Positions 7,314-14,557 of a stretch of 20,027 bases of DNA are shown in pieces. A program made the position numbers and the translations under genes. The stretch lies in the IMG/VR virus record IMGVR_UViG_3300003177_000338, positions 1 to 20,027 of that record. One strand, written 5' to 3'. Each line of letters begins with the position of its first letter. Position 1 is the stretch's first letter. The notes under the pieces are model-generated. The model ran no database searches and had not been told where the DNA came from. It saw nothing but the letters and a program-made list of their open reading frames with translations. The DNA comes from a virus.

Positions 7314-8033
7314 ATGCATTTTAAAGATTTTATTAATGAAGCAACTACACTATTTAAGAGATTAGACCTACTTAGTAAATCTTTTATACCTATAGACAGA
7401 AATATGATGGATAATTTAGGCTATTCGTATAATTCAGATGCGTATCATATAACATCTGTACAGTGGTTAAAAAAACTAAAATCTATAGAAGGAACTAATA
7501 AACAAATTAGTTGTTTTAGTAAAGGTTCTACAGAACTTATGAAATTACCGTCTAATCCAAATGTTTTAGTAAAATTAAAAGGGAATGTTGTTATATCGGG
7601 TAAATCTGACATATGGACATGGCTCGACTCTAAAGGGTATAGATGGATAGATAGTAAAAATAAAAAGCTAGAAAATGATATAAAAAATATTATAATAAAG
7701 CTTATGAAAGAATTTAACTTGAACGTGTCTAATATTAAAGATAGTAAAAATATATCTACTAATATTAGAACACTAGAAATAAAAGAAATAAAACTTTTTA
7801 TAAAGAACTATTTAGACAGATTAGAAAAATATTTAGACAAGGGTGGCTATAAATTATTAAATGAATCCTTAAATAATATAACATATAGATATAATGAACT
7901 TATAATGGATAATATAGAAATAATCGGTGCATATAGTATAGAAAATGATACCAAAAAAGAAGATATTCAAAAAGAGAATATCAAATATTTAGGTATAATT
8001 TCTATGAAAGAAATAGATAAAATATCTGATTAA
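7314..8033 (+). CDS. Candidate packaged effector protein, 239 aa, with capsid-targeting-like tag
   Basis: Begins MHFKDFINEA, a variant of the head tag with I7-N8-E9 as a likely cut site. After the tag comes AYHITSVQWLKKL (about 43-55), then KQISCFSK (about 63-70), a strand region VLVKLKGNVVISG and GYRWID (about 108-113). The spacing of an H-x-T/S motif, an IS-x-F motif and G-x-RW recalls internal proteins of other T4-like phages thought to have an ADP-ribosyltransferase-like fold. That is from memory and weak. The C-terminal half is charged and helical. It has no ribosome site of its own: ATG follows the preceding TAA without a gap, suggesting coupled translation. Its end overlaps the end of the converging minus-strand gene by four bases. 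T4 delivers the ADP-ribosyltransferase Alt in its head, so an injected modifier is a fair hypothesis. Confidence 0.6.
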   Translation: MHFKDFINEATTLFKRLDLLSKSFIPIDRNMMDNLGYSYNSDAYHITSVQWLKKLKSIEGTNKQISCFSKGSTELMKLPSNPNVLVKLKGNVVISGKSDIWTWLDSKGYRWIDSKNKKLENDIKNIIIKLMKEFNLNVSNIKDSKNISTNIRTLEIKEIKLFIKNYLDRLEKYLDKGGYKLLNESLNNITYRYNELIMDNIEIIGAYSIENDTKKEDIQKENIKYLGIISMKEIDKISD

Positions 8034-9163
8034 AATCTATGAGTAAAAATAATTCTAAACATAGTTATTTTTTTAATAGATGGACTTAAAAAATCTTCAA
8101 CAGGAATAGCAACAGCTGGAGTTCCTATTTTACCTCTTTCACTTATATCCATAATAGTATAAGTGGCTCTTATTAGTGAAGAATCATTAACAACATATCC
8201 ACCATTTAAGTAATACGAATCGTCTCTAACATTAAGTGCTTCATTATTTTTAGGTGTATATAAATTACCTTGATTACCAGAACTCCAATGATTATATACA
8301 TGGAACCATTCTGCGTTTATAAAAAATTCGTTTCTCATAAAATCAAAATCTTTTCTAAATCCTAATAAACTAGCTCCACCATAATATGTTTTATTATCAA
8401 ATAGAAAACTATCAGGATTTTGAGCTTTTATATAATCACCATAAGCAGCTTTATCTTTTAATACAGCTTTATATATTGTTTCTTTACTATCTTTATTATC
8501 GTTCATATATATACTTAAACCTAAATTTGTATATAAGCTCCATCCGCTATCCTGAGAGTCGTCATATACTATAGACGTTCCCATTATTATAACATCACTT
8601 AGTTTTTTAGTTTTATATTTTAGATAATTATATAATATCTCGTTAGTTATTTTAAATTTATTTAATTTTATATCGTTTATTAAAAATGCTGTATAACTTT
8701 CACTATATTTTATATTTTTAGTAATATATGTGCCCGTGGGAACAAGTATTCTCGTACTTTGCAAAAATGGTTGTTAAAACACTATCGTTAAGCATATATA
8801 TACCTTCGCCGTCTTGGATATAATCTCTATTATATCCAACAGGTGTAGAATTACTAAATGACTTCTAAAGAACATATCATTCTTTTTTATCGGCTCTAAA
8901 TAATTCGGCATTGTTATACCTTCTGGTCCAAAATCTGTATCATACATATATCCAAATAAAGAAGATTGTATATAGAGGTTTTCACTATAGTAGTCTAGAT
9001 TTATTTGCATGTTTGCTATATTAGTTTCTACTCTCTTTTTAGGTTCATTCTTTGACATATCTAAATCAACATTATTATACCAGTAATTAAGCTCAACAGA
9101 TTTCTTAATTGAACTAGCATAAGTAAAACATGTTATCATAAATATTAATAGTAGTGTTTTCAT
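8030..9163 (-). CDS. Outer-membrane beta-barrel protein, two compensating frameshifts
   Basis: Start at 9163 with a signal peptide MKTLLLIFMITCFTYASS and an AAAAGGGA ribosome site. The frame is good to about 8865, then turns into unlikely hydrophobic sequence ending at 8774. In the -1 frame a convincing stretch reads SNSTPVGYNRDYIQDGEG and MLNDSVLTTI (about 8860-8768). The first frame resumes at the T5 run 8763-8767 and goes on to 8030. One missing base near 8855-8865 and one extra T make a single 377-residue protein. Alternating polar and hydrophobic strands, many Tyr, Trp and Asn, and a C-terminal strand ending in Phe (MFRIIFTHRF) are marks of Gram-negative outer-membrane barrels. It vaguely recalls porin-like proteins of Campylobacterota. 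It is the last gene of the minus-strand operon; the ATG overlaps the preceding stop (TAATG). A role in blocking other phages or replacing a receptor is speculation. Confidence 0.7.
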
Positions 9164-9426
9164 TATCTAATTTCCCTTTTGTATTTTTCTGAGTTTTTAT
9201 CTACTTTTGACTTAAAAAACAAAACAAGTTTGTTTCTATTATCCTCTGTAATATCTGGAAAATATTCTTTTGTTCTATCACTAGAATTAAAAACTCTTAG
9301 CCAGCCTCTACTAGATTTTGCATATATATCCACCTTGTATTGTTCGAATATTTTATCTTCATAAGTATATCCATATAAACTTAAACAAGATACAGCTAGA
9401 AATACAAATATAATTTTTGATATCAT
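9163..9426 (-). CDS. Small exported protein, 87 aa
   Basis: Begins with a signal peptide MISKIIFVFLAVSCLSLYG followed by a charged soluble domain of about 67 residues (KVDIYAKSSRGWLRVFNS and a Lys/Arg-rich end). VSCLSL contains a Cys in a position that could be a lipoprotein site, but the lipobox is poor, so periplasmic secretion is more likely. A GGGAAAG ribosome site stands before the ATG. The stop overlaps the ATG of the outer-membrane protein gene, and the kinase gene ends 11 bases upstream, so it is firmly inside the operon. It could be a periplasmic partner of the kinase sensor domain or of the barrel. No family recognised. Confidence 0.65.
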   Translation of the reverse strand: MISKIIFVFLAVSCLSLYGYTYEDKIFEQYKVDIYAKSSRGWLRVFNSSDRTKEYFPDITEDNRNKLVLFFKSKVDKNSEKYKREIR

Positions 9427-9437
9427 TATAACTTTCC

Positions 9438-10646
9438 CTATCTTTCTTTTGATGGAATTATTAATTCCATTGTAGTACCTTTTTTAGATGTTTCTATCAA
9501 ATGTACATCTCCGTCTACATTATTTAATATATACTTATTAAGATACATACCATTACCTCTAACGCCATAATCATCATTTTTTGTACTATAATTAGCTTTA
9601 AAAATTTTATCTATAACATTAAAAGTCGTAAATGATATAAAAATTTTATCTGCATTCGCTTCGAGTGAATTTTTTATATGATTTATTATAATACTTAATA
9701 GCTCAGCATTTTTTAGTTTTAATAGACTGTAATTATTTAGTCTTTCATCTATTTTATACCAAAAGTCACCATTACTTATATTTATGATTTTAAATGCTCC
9801 CTCAAAAATATCGAAAATACTTTTGTTACCATTACTATATCTAAGATGCTTAAAACTTTTCATTTTATCCAATACGCCATATATTTGTTCGCCACTTAAT
9901 TTAATAAATTCAAAATCTTCCTCCAAATCAATTAATTTTTTATTTCTTTTTATTCTATCTTCCGGCACCATGTCTAGATCTTTAGTATATTTTAGTTCGT
10001 CGACTATTACTTCATTTAATATTCTATGGATTTTTTCTACTTTATTATCTATTACCTCTAATGGGGTATTTAATTCATGATGTATATTTTCTGCAATATT
10101 TATCATAGACTTATTTGCTAAAAGAGCTTCGTTACCAGCTAACATTATTATTGTTTCTTTTTGTTCTTCTTTTATACTAAAATATAAGGGTATTGTAAAT
10201 AAAAATAATAAGAATATAATAAAAGATATTATTAGTAGACCATAATGTTTTAAAAATGTTGTATTTAAGTAGTAATAAGACTGAGATTCTTTATTAAATA
10301 TTTTAATATTAAAGTCTTTATCAACATATATGTTTTTTGTAAAGTTGTAATTTTGTAAATATTCATGATTATCATCTATTATTAAATGCTGCTGAGAGTT
10401 TACTAAATAGAATTTATTTTCTTTTATAAAGTCGACTCTATGACATTTTGATAGTTTACATAGTTGTTCTCTATCTATTTCGCCATATTCTTTTATATTG
10501 TATACTAATTCATCGGATATATAATTTATATGATATGTAAATATTGTACCTATAGATAATGTAACAACGATGGTTATACCTATTAAGAACAATAGTAAGC
10601 GTTTTGCATTTTTTCTAAGTATATTATTAGTTATAATTTCATTCAT
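9438..10646 (-). CDS. Two-pass membrane histidine-kinase-like protein with degenerate ATP site
   Basis: A 402-residue protein with the layout of a sensor kinase: TM1 at about 17-38, an extracytoplasmic domain of about 95 residues, TM2 at about 134-156, then a phospho-acceptor helix NIAENIHHELNTPLEVI (His190 in H-E-x-x-T-P) and a HATPase domain. In the latter, an N-box IINHIKNSLEANADKI (320-335) and a G2-like GVRGNGMYLNKY (361-372) are clear, as is the terminal GTTMELIIP. The G1 box (D-x-G-x-G), which contacts the adenine base in active kinases, is not found between IFISFTTFN and IDKIF, where only a shortened segment remains. AAGGAAA precedes the ATG. The receiver protein gene lies just upstream. 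Kinases are very rare in phages; this may be a working kinase of an unusual kind, a phosphatase, or a decoy. Confidence 0.8.
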   Translation of the reverse strand: MNEIITNNILRKNAKRLLLFLIGITIVVTLSIGTIFTYHINYISDELVYNIKEYGEIDREQLCKLSKCHRVDFIKENKFYLVNSQQHLIIDDNHEYLQNYNFTKNIYVDKDFNIKIFNKESQSYYYLNTTFLKHYGLLIISFIIFLLFLFTIPLYFSIKEEQKETIIMLAGNEALLANKSMINIAENIHHELNTPLEVIDNKVEKIHRILNEVIVDELKYTKDLDMVPEDRIKRNKKLIDLEEDFEFIKLSGEQIYGVLDKMKSFKHLRYSNGNKSIFDIFEGAFKIINISNGDFWYKIDERLNNYSLLKLKNAELLSIIINHIKNSLEANADKIFISFTTFNVIDKIFKANYSTKNDDYGVRGNGMYLNKYILNNVDGDVHLIETSKKGTTMELIIPSKER

Positions 10647-10677
10647 TTATTTTCCTTATCTAAAAACAATCGTTCTT

Positions 10678-11343
10678 TTAGTGCTTCTCTTCTTTCTTTT
10701 TCGTACTAGCAAATAGTTTATCTTTAATATATTTTCTTCTATTGTCCATATCCATACTTGTTTTAAATAGTACATCTTCCATTATATCTTTACCATCTGA
10801 TAATTCTTTAAATTTATCTATTAATATACTATTACTTCTTATATAAGGATTTAAATTGTTACCTGTATAAAATAAAAATTTAAAATTTTTATTATGTTCT
10901 TTTAGGATTTTATATACGTCAACGCCTGTATATATTATATTACCGTCTTTAGACATAACTGAACCGCCAAACGTTATGTCTATTATTGCCCATTTTATAT
11001 TAAGATTATTATATTTTTCTTGTAATGCTTCATATTTAAATACAGCGTGAGAGCTATGAATGGATATTATATTAATATCATTATCTATAATTCCCTCTTC
11101 TTTAAAGTATTCTATATCATCTATTAGAAAAGACACCATTCCTATATTATCATCTATTATAAGTATGGTGTCTTTATCTTTAGAAAAATCTTTAGGCAAT
11201 GATATATTCCATTTATCTATATTATTAGGGTCTTTAGGATTATACTCTAAAATATCTTCTTTATCGTCTACAAAAAGTTCTCTAGCCGTTAAACTTTCTG
11301 TTTTTTCTGTTTTAATAAATAATTTTTTTATAAAATCTAACAT
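10678..11343 (-). CDS. Stand-alone response-regulator receiver protein
   Basis: A 221-residue protein with a 57-residue N-terminal extension and a receiver domain at about 58-200. All receiver residues are visible: acidic pair D64-D65 in ILIIDDN, phospho-acceptor D122 in WAIIDITFGG, Thr160 in FLFYTGN and Lys194 in VLFKTS. The family is known to take phosphate from a histidine kinase onto that Asp. No DNA-binding or enzymatic output domain follows, so it probably works by protein contact. The first helix (MLDFIKKLFIK) is amphipathic and could touch the membrane. It is encoded 31 bases before the kinase-like gene and 10 bases after the coiled-coil gene, with an AAGGAGA ribosome site. The pair therefore forms a phage-borne two-component-like unit. 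Confidence 0.82.
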   Translation of the reverse strand: MLDFIKKLFIKTEKTESLTARELFVDDKEDILEYNPKDPNNIDKWNISLPKDFSKDKDTILIIDDNIGMVSFLIDDIEYFKEEGIIDNDINIISIHSSHAVFKYEALQEKYNNLNIKWAIIDITFGGSVMSKDGNIIYTGVDVYKILKEHNKNFKFLFYTGNNLNPYIRSNSILIDKFKELSDGKDIMEDVLFKTSMDMDNRRKYIKDKLFASTKKKEEKH

Positions 11344-11353
11344 GATTCTCTCC

Positions 11354-11797
11354 TTATAATATCTTAGCTAAAGCTTGTACTACATTTAAAAACGCATGAG
11401 GAGCAAATATTACGCCTACGGCTATCGCTATTATTGAAAGTGTTACAAGTATTATCTTAATATCTTTAAATGTTTTAATTTTAGATATAAAAGAGGTATT
11501 TTTAATAGAAGATTCTTGTTTATCGTCTATAAGATTATATAATAAATCTTTCTTTATTTTTACTAACTCATTAAATGAGTCTGATAAAACTTCGCTAAAT
11601 ATACTATGTTGTGTTGTTAATCTATCATTTACAGAAACTATAAAATGTATTATTTCTTTATGGTCTGGATATTTTGCTGTTAATTCTATTAAAGCTTTAT
11701 GAAATTCTGTAGAATCTGTACCTATGGCTTCTAACTGTTTATTAAAATCGTCGTGAAGTTTTTCTAGAGAGTTTTCAATCTTTTTTAGATTCTTCAT
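11354..11797 (-). CDS. Coiled-coil protein with C-terminal membrane anchor, 147 aa
   Basis: First gene of the minus-strand operon. The start at 11797 (MKNLKKIENSLEKL) is fixed by an AAAGGAGG ribosome site right before it, the strongest in the window; the open frame continues upstream but there it only mirrors the ClpX gene. About 110 residues of helical, heptad-like sequence are followed by a transmembrane segment (IILVTLSIIAIAVGVIF, about 115-131) and a short amphipathic end (FLNVVQALAKIL). This is the form of a tail-anchored cytoplasmic scaffold. No family recognised. Its position directly before the receiver and kinase genes suggests that it holds them at the inner membrane. Confidence 0.7.
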   Translation of the reverse strand: MKNLKKIENSLEKLHDDFNKQLEAIGTDSTEFHKALIELTAKYPDHKEIIHFIVSVNDRLTTQHSIFSEVLSDSFNELVKIKKDLLYNLIDDKQESSIKNTSFISKIKTFKDIKIILVTLSIIAIAVGVIFAPHAFLNVVQALAKIL

Positions 11798-11810
11798 ATT
11801 TACCTCCTTT
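11798..11810. promoter_or_regulatory. 13-bp gap between divergent start codons
   Basis: The minus-strand operon starts at 11797 and the plus-strand ClpX gene at 11811. The gap holds only the ribosome site of the minus-strand gene (AGGAGG on that strand). Promoters for both directions must therefore lie inside the opposite coding region. On the minus strand, TATTAT in TTAATATTATCC (about 11815-11826) is a possible -10 or leader element. Confidence 0.6.
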
Positions 11811-12989
11811 ATGGATAATATTAATAAAGAAAAAATATGCTCTTTTTGTAAAGCAAAAGAAACAAAAAATAATAATATAGTAGAAGGAAAAGAACATACA
11901 ATATGTAAATCCTGTATAGAAACCGCTTTATGTTTAACAGAAATAGACGACTCTAAATTATCTATTAACGAAATAAGCGCGACAAAATATATAGTAAATA
12001 AACCCACTTATTATAAGGGTATATTAGATAACTTTATAATAGGACAAGATAAAGCTAAGAAGTTACTATCTGTATCTGTTCATAATCATATGCTAAGGAT
12101 AAATAATCCTGACGTTAAAGTTAATAAATCAAATATATTATTTATTGGGCCAACTGGTACAGGTAAAACATATTTAGCAGAAACAATATCCAAAAGTCTA
12201 GATATACCTTTAGCTATTGTTAATACATCTTCTTTAACTGCTTCTGGATATGTTGGTGAAGATACGTCATCTATATTAGAACGTTTATGGAAAAATGCTG
12301 GAGAGGATGTTGAAAAAGCAGAAAAAGGTATTATATTTTTAGACGAAATAGATAAAAATACATCTAGTTCAGGTGGTACTAACGATAAAGATGTTTCTGG
12401 TAAAGCTGTTCAACAAGAATTATTAAAAATGTTAGAAGGAGATATTGTAAAAATATATCCAGAAGGGTCTAAAAATAATAAAAAGAGTGGCTCTCCTATA
12501 GAAATAAATACAAAAGATATATTATTTATAGCTGGTGGGGCATTTGTAGGACTAAAAGATAAACCTGGTATAAGTATTAATGCCCTTGGTAAATCTGATA
12601 AAGAAACAGACGATATTAGTAATGTTCGTATGCAAGAATTATTAGATAATTATGGAATTATACCAGAATTTTACGGTAGATTTAATAATATTGTTGAATT
12701 AGAGCATCTAGATGTAGATGCTCTTGAGAAAATTATGATTGAACCAAAAGATAGTGTTGTTAAACAATATAAAAATTTATTTGATTTAAGCGGAACTAAA
12801 TTAGAACTAACTAAAAAGTTTATATCTAAAGTAGCTAATGACGCATTAGAAGTAAAAACAGGCGCAAGAGGTTTAAAAACAATCATGGAAGATATTTTAT
12901 CTCCTATAATGTTCGATATTGAAAAATACGAAAATAAAACAATAAAAATAGATTGTAAGGAAGATAATATTACTATTATAGAATGCTAA
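11811..12989 (+). CDS. clpX: ClpX-like AAA+ unfoldase, without the ClpP-docking IGF motif
   Basis: A 392-residue ClpX homologue (E. coli 424). The N-terminal zinc domain is complete (C10-x2-C13 and C32-x2-C35). The AAA+ module has Walker A GPTGTGKT (113-120), pore loop GYVG (146-149), Walker B IIFLDEID (D178, E179), an arginine finger in PEFYGR (R290) and sensor 2 GARGLK (R353). Two loops differ from cellular ClpX. The RKH loop is replaced by GSKNNKKSGSP (about 219-229), and the IGF loop that docks on ClpP is replaced by GISINALGK (253-261), which has no I-G-F. Substrate unfolding should work, but docking on host ClpP is doubtful. The ATG has no visible ribosome site. In a phage, it may remodel complexes, replace host ClpX adaptors or recruit substrates through the zinc domain. 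Confidence 0.9.
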   Translation: MDNINKEKICSFCKAKETKNNNIVEGKEHTICKSCIETALCLTEIDDSKLSINEISATKYIVNKPTYYKGILDNFIIGQDKAKKLLSVSVHNHMLRINNPDVKVNKSNILFIGPTGTGKTYLAETISKSLDIPLAIVNTSSLTASGYVGEDTSSILERLWKNAGEDVEKAEKGIIFLDEIDKNTSSSGGTNDKDVSGKAVQQELLKMLEGDIVKIYPEGSKNNKKSGSPIEINTKDILFIAGGAFVGLKDKPGISINALGKSDKETDDISNVRMQELLDNYGIIPEFYGRFNNIVELEHLDVDALEKIMIEPKDSVVKQYKNLFDLSGTKLELTKKFISKVANDALEVKTGARGLKTIMEDILSPIMFDIEKYENKTIKIDCKEDNITIIEC

Positions 12990-13053
12990 CATTTTAATTT
13001 TACTTTAATATTTTTTATATTATAATTCTTTAAACACTTGAAGGATATTAAGA
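12990..13053 (+). promoter_or_regulatory. Leader with TTTAAT stretch and TATAAT box
   Basis: A 64-base gap with TTTAAT repeats at about 12993-13009, a run of T, TATAAT at 13021-13026 and an AAGGA ribosome site before the ATG at 13054. It shares the order of elements with the leaders at 14091, 15213, 15806 and 18126. Confidence 0.45.
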
Positions 13054-13569
13054 ATGACTATATTTAAGTTTAAGAGAATAGACAATATATGGCATGTTAA
13101 AGACACAGAACATGTAAAAGAAACAAGAGATGGAGATCGCAAACCAAGAAACCATCTCTATACGAAAGAAAAATTGAAAGAAATATTTGATAAAGCAATT
13201 TGCAGTATGACACAATATAGAAAAGATTATATATCTGTTACTTTCTTCAACGAATATGGTGGAACAAATGCAATTTTATGCAAATTAGAAGAAAGTAATA
13301 TAATAATTATAACGATGCTCCATAATGTTGATAGAGATGTTAGAGACGTTTTCAGAAATGCTAAACATGTATTTCTAAGAGATTATATTTTTAAAATACC
13401 TAGTAGAAAAGAAATTGTAGAAGATTCTAAACAAAAACCTAGAAAAGTAAAAAACTTTAAAACAGGTCAAAATATAAAGAAGAAAGAAATAAAAACAAAA
13501 ATCTTAAAAATAAAAACAAGTGAAGATGAAATATTTTTAAATAGAATGAAAAATATAAAAAGGATATAA
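13054..13569 (+). CDS. Unrecognised basic protein, 171 aa
   Basis: The N-terminal 120 residues look like a folded alpha/beta domain with strands YISVTFF, NAILCKL and NIIIITML and a preceding helix (YTKEKLKEIFDKAI). The C-terminal 50 residues are very rich in Lys (for example NIKKKEIKTKILKIK) and suggest nucleic-acid binding. ATG has a good AAGGA site and follows a promoter-like leader. I do not recognise the family. Its stop at 13567 is followed at once by the start of the next, frameshifted gene; fusion of the two by a frameshift is possible but less likely because the next gene has its own ribosome site. Confidence 0.65.
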   Translation: MTIFKFKRIDNIWHVKDTEHVKETRDGDRKPRNHLYTKEKLKEIFDKAICSMTQYRKDYISVTFFNEYGGTNAILCKLEESNIIIITMLHNVDRDVRDVFRNAKHVFLRDYIFKIPSRKEIVEDSKQKPRKVKNFKTGQNIKKKEIKTKILKIKTSEDEIFLNRMKNIKRI

Positions 13570-13571
13570 AA

Positions 13572-14050
13572 ATGAGGATTATTTACGTAATTTTTCTATT
13601 AATAGGCTACTGTCTATAAAAGGTTTACCTAATATATGTGTTGTTAGATATGGTACACCCGATGAACATGCTAAAATTATAAATAAGCTAAGTGTAGCAA
13701 AAGCAAAAGAATATATTAAAGAAAAATCTGAGTATGGTGATTTAGATCTAGAAACAGATTTAGTATCTAGTAGATACGATTATATAAACGATGTTAATAA
13801 AGGACAGCCACAATATCCTAAAAAATTAATTCTTAAAAGCAAAGAAGAGTTAGAAGATATAAGCTATAAAGATGATTCGTATGGTTCTCTTGTAAAAAAA
13901 ATAAAAAATGTAGATAGTATTATAAGTATATCAGAAACAGATAAGATTGTAGAATGTGCAAAACTAAGACAAGACTTTTTTGATTATGAGTTTGTATTGT
14001 TTAAGCCTAAAGGCGGCGTATCAAACGTAAATGCAGAGGTATTTAAATAA
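13572..14050 (+). CDS. Unrecognised protein, about 159 aa, frameshifted just after the start codon
   Basis: A frame of about 157 codons without any internal stop runs from 13574 to the TAA at 14048-14050, but has no usable start codon of its own. An ATG with an AAAAAGGATA ribosome site lies at 13572, one base out of frame. A single missing base at about 13574-13580 would make one gene starting M-x-DYLRNFSINRLL. The protein-like composition (NICVVRYGTPDEHAKIINK, KLRQDFFDYEFVLFK) and absence of stops in such AT-rich DNA show that it is coding. No family recognised. A gene finder working on intact frames would miss it completely. Confidence 0.65.
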
Positions 14051-14067
14051 ACACTTATAAATGGGAT

Positions 14068-14150
14068 TTCTTAAGTCATTATATTTAATAACCATTTAAT
14101 ATACTATTAATATAATTATAGTATATAAAGGATATATAATGACTTAAGAA
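14068..14150. repeat. Perfect 17-bp inverted repeat around a promoter-like leader
   Basis: The left arm 14068-14084 (TTCTTAAGTCATTATAT) is the exact reverse complement of the right arm 14134-14150. The 49 bases between them hold the leader TATAAT and AAAGGA elements of the next gene, and the right arm contains that gene's ATG. It could be an operator, a cruciform, or the border of an invertible or inserted segment. Confidence 0.8.
14091..14138 (+). promoter_or_regulatory. Leader with TTTAAT, TATAAT and ATATAAAGGA
   Basis: Contains TTTAATA, TATAATTATAG (about 14111-14121) and GTATATAAAGGATATATA before the ATG at 14139. It matches the leaders at 15213-15269 and 15806-15860 from the TATAAT box onward. 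Confidence 0.55.
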
Positions 14151-14554
14151 CAAATATTAAAACACAAAGAAGATGCTAGTCTATTGTACGAAGATAGGAC
14201 TGGTAATCTATGGGACAATATAGCACCATTAGAGTTTATACAAACATTAAAGGATGAGAAGTTTGAGTACCCTATGTGGTTTGAAAGCAAGAACGGAAAA
14301 ATAGTAAAATTTACTGGAATAAAATCAGGTGAAGTTATCATAAAGTCAAAAATACTTTTTGATATAGGTCATTTTTGCACAGATTTATTTCCCCCCATAC
14401 AGATACAAGCGTTTGGACTCAAGTAGAAGACCCTAGTAAACTTAAAGACAAAGACTTAGTATACTGCTGGGATGACTCACACGAAAAAGTACCCCCTGAA
14501 ATAGAAGGTACTATGGATTGGGTAGAAGAAGCCAGAAAAAGCTTAGAGGACTAG
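14139..14554 (+). pseudogene. Unrecognised 138-codon gene with an early stop and a frameshift
   Basis: A strong leader and AAAGGA site lead to ATG ACT TAA: the third codon is a stop. Beyond it the same frame continues with EQILKHKEDASLLYEDRTG and WDNIAPLEFIQTL up to a run of six C at 14391-14396. There the frame breaks, and the next frame carries on with HTDTSVWTQVEDPSKLK and ends EEARKSLED at 14554. One more C in the run would join the two. The early TAA is not a homopolymer error and lies inside the inverted repeat arm; it may be a real nonsense mutation (CAA or AAA to TAA), or translation may begin at the TTG at 14184. GC is about 38%, higher than in the flanking genes. Function unknown. 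Confidence 0.6.
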
Positions 14555-14557
14555 ATT

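Noticed and set aside
7314-8033. Firm assignment as ADP-ribosyltransferase
   Set aside because: Only a loose motif pattern from memory supports it; no catalytic triad can be pointed to with certainty.
8386-8574. Plus-strand open frame inside the outer-membrane protein gene
   Set aside because: Its Tyr/Leu-rich translation is the antisense of barrel strands, with no ribosome site; the minus-strand protein has a signal peptide and a proper C-terminal strand.
11798-12007. Longer N-terminus for the coiled-coil gene on the minus strand
   Set aside because: The extension is the antisense of clpX, and a strong AAAGGAGG ribosome site fixes the start at 11797.
13678-13685. TATAAATA inside the gene at 13572
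   Set aside because: It lies in the middle of a coding region with no start codon behind it. In DNA this AT-rich a few chance copies are expected.
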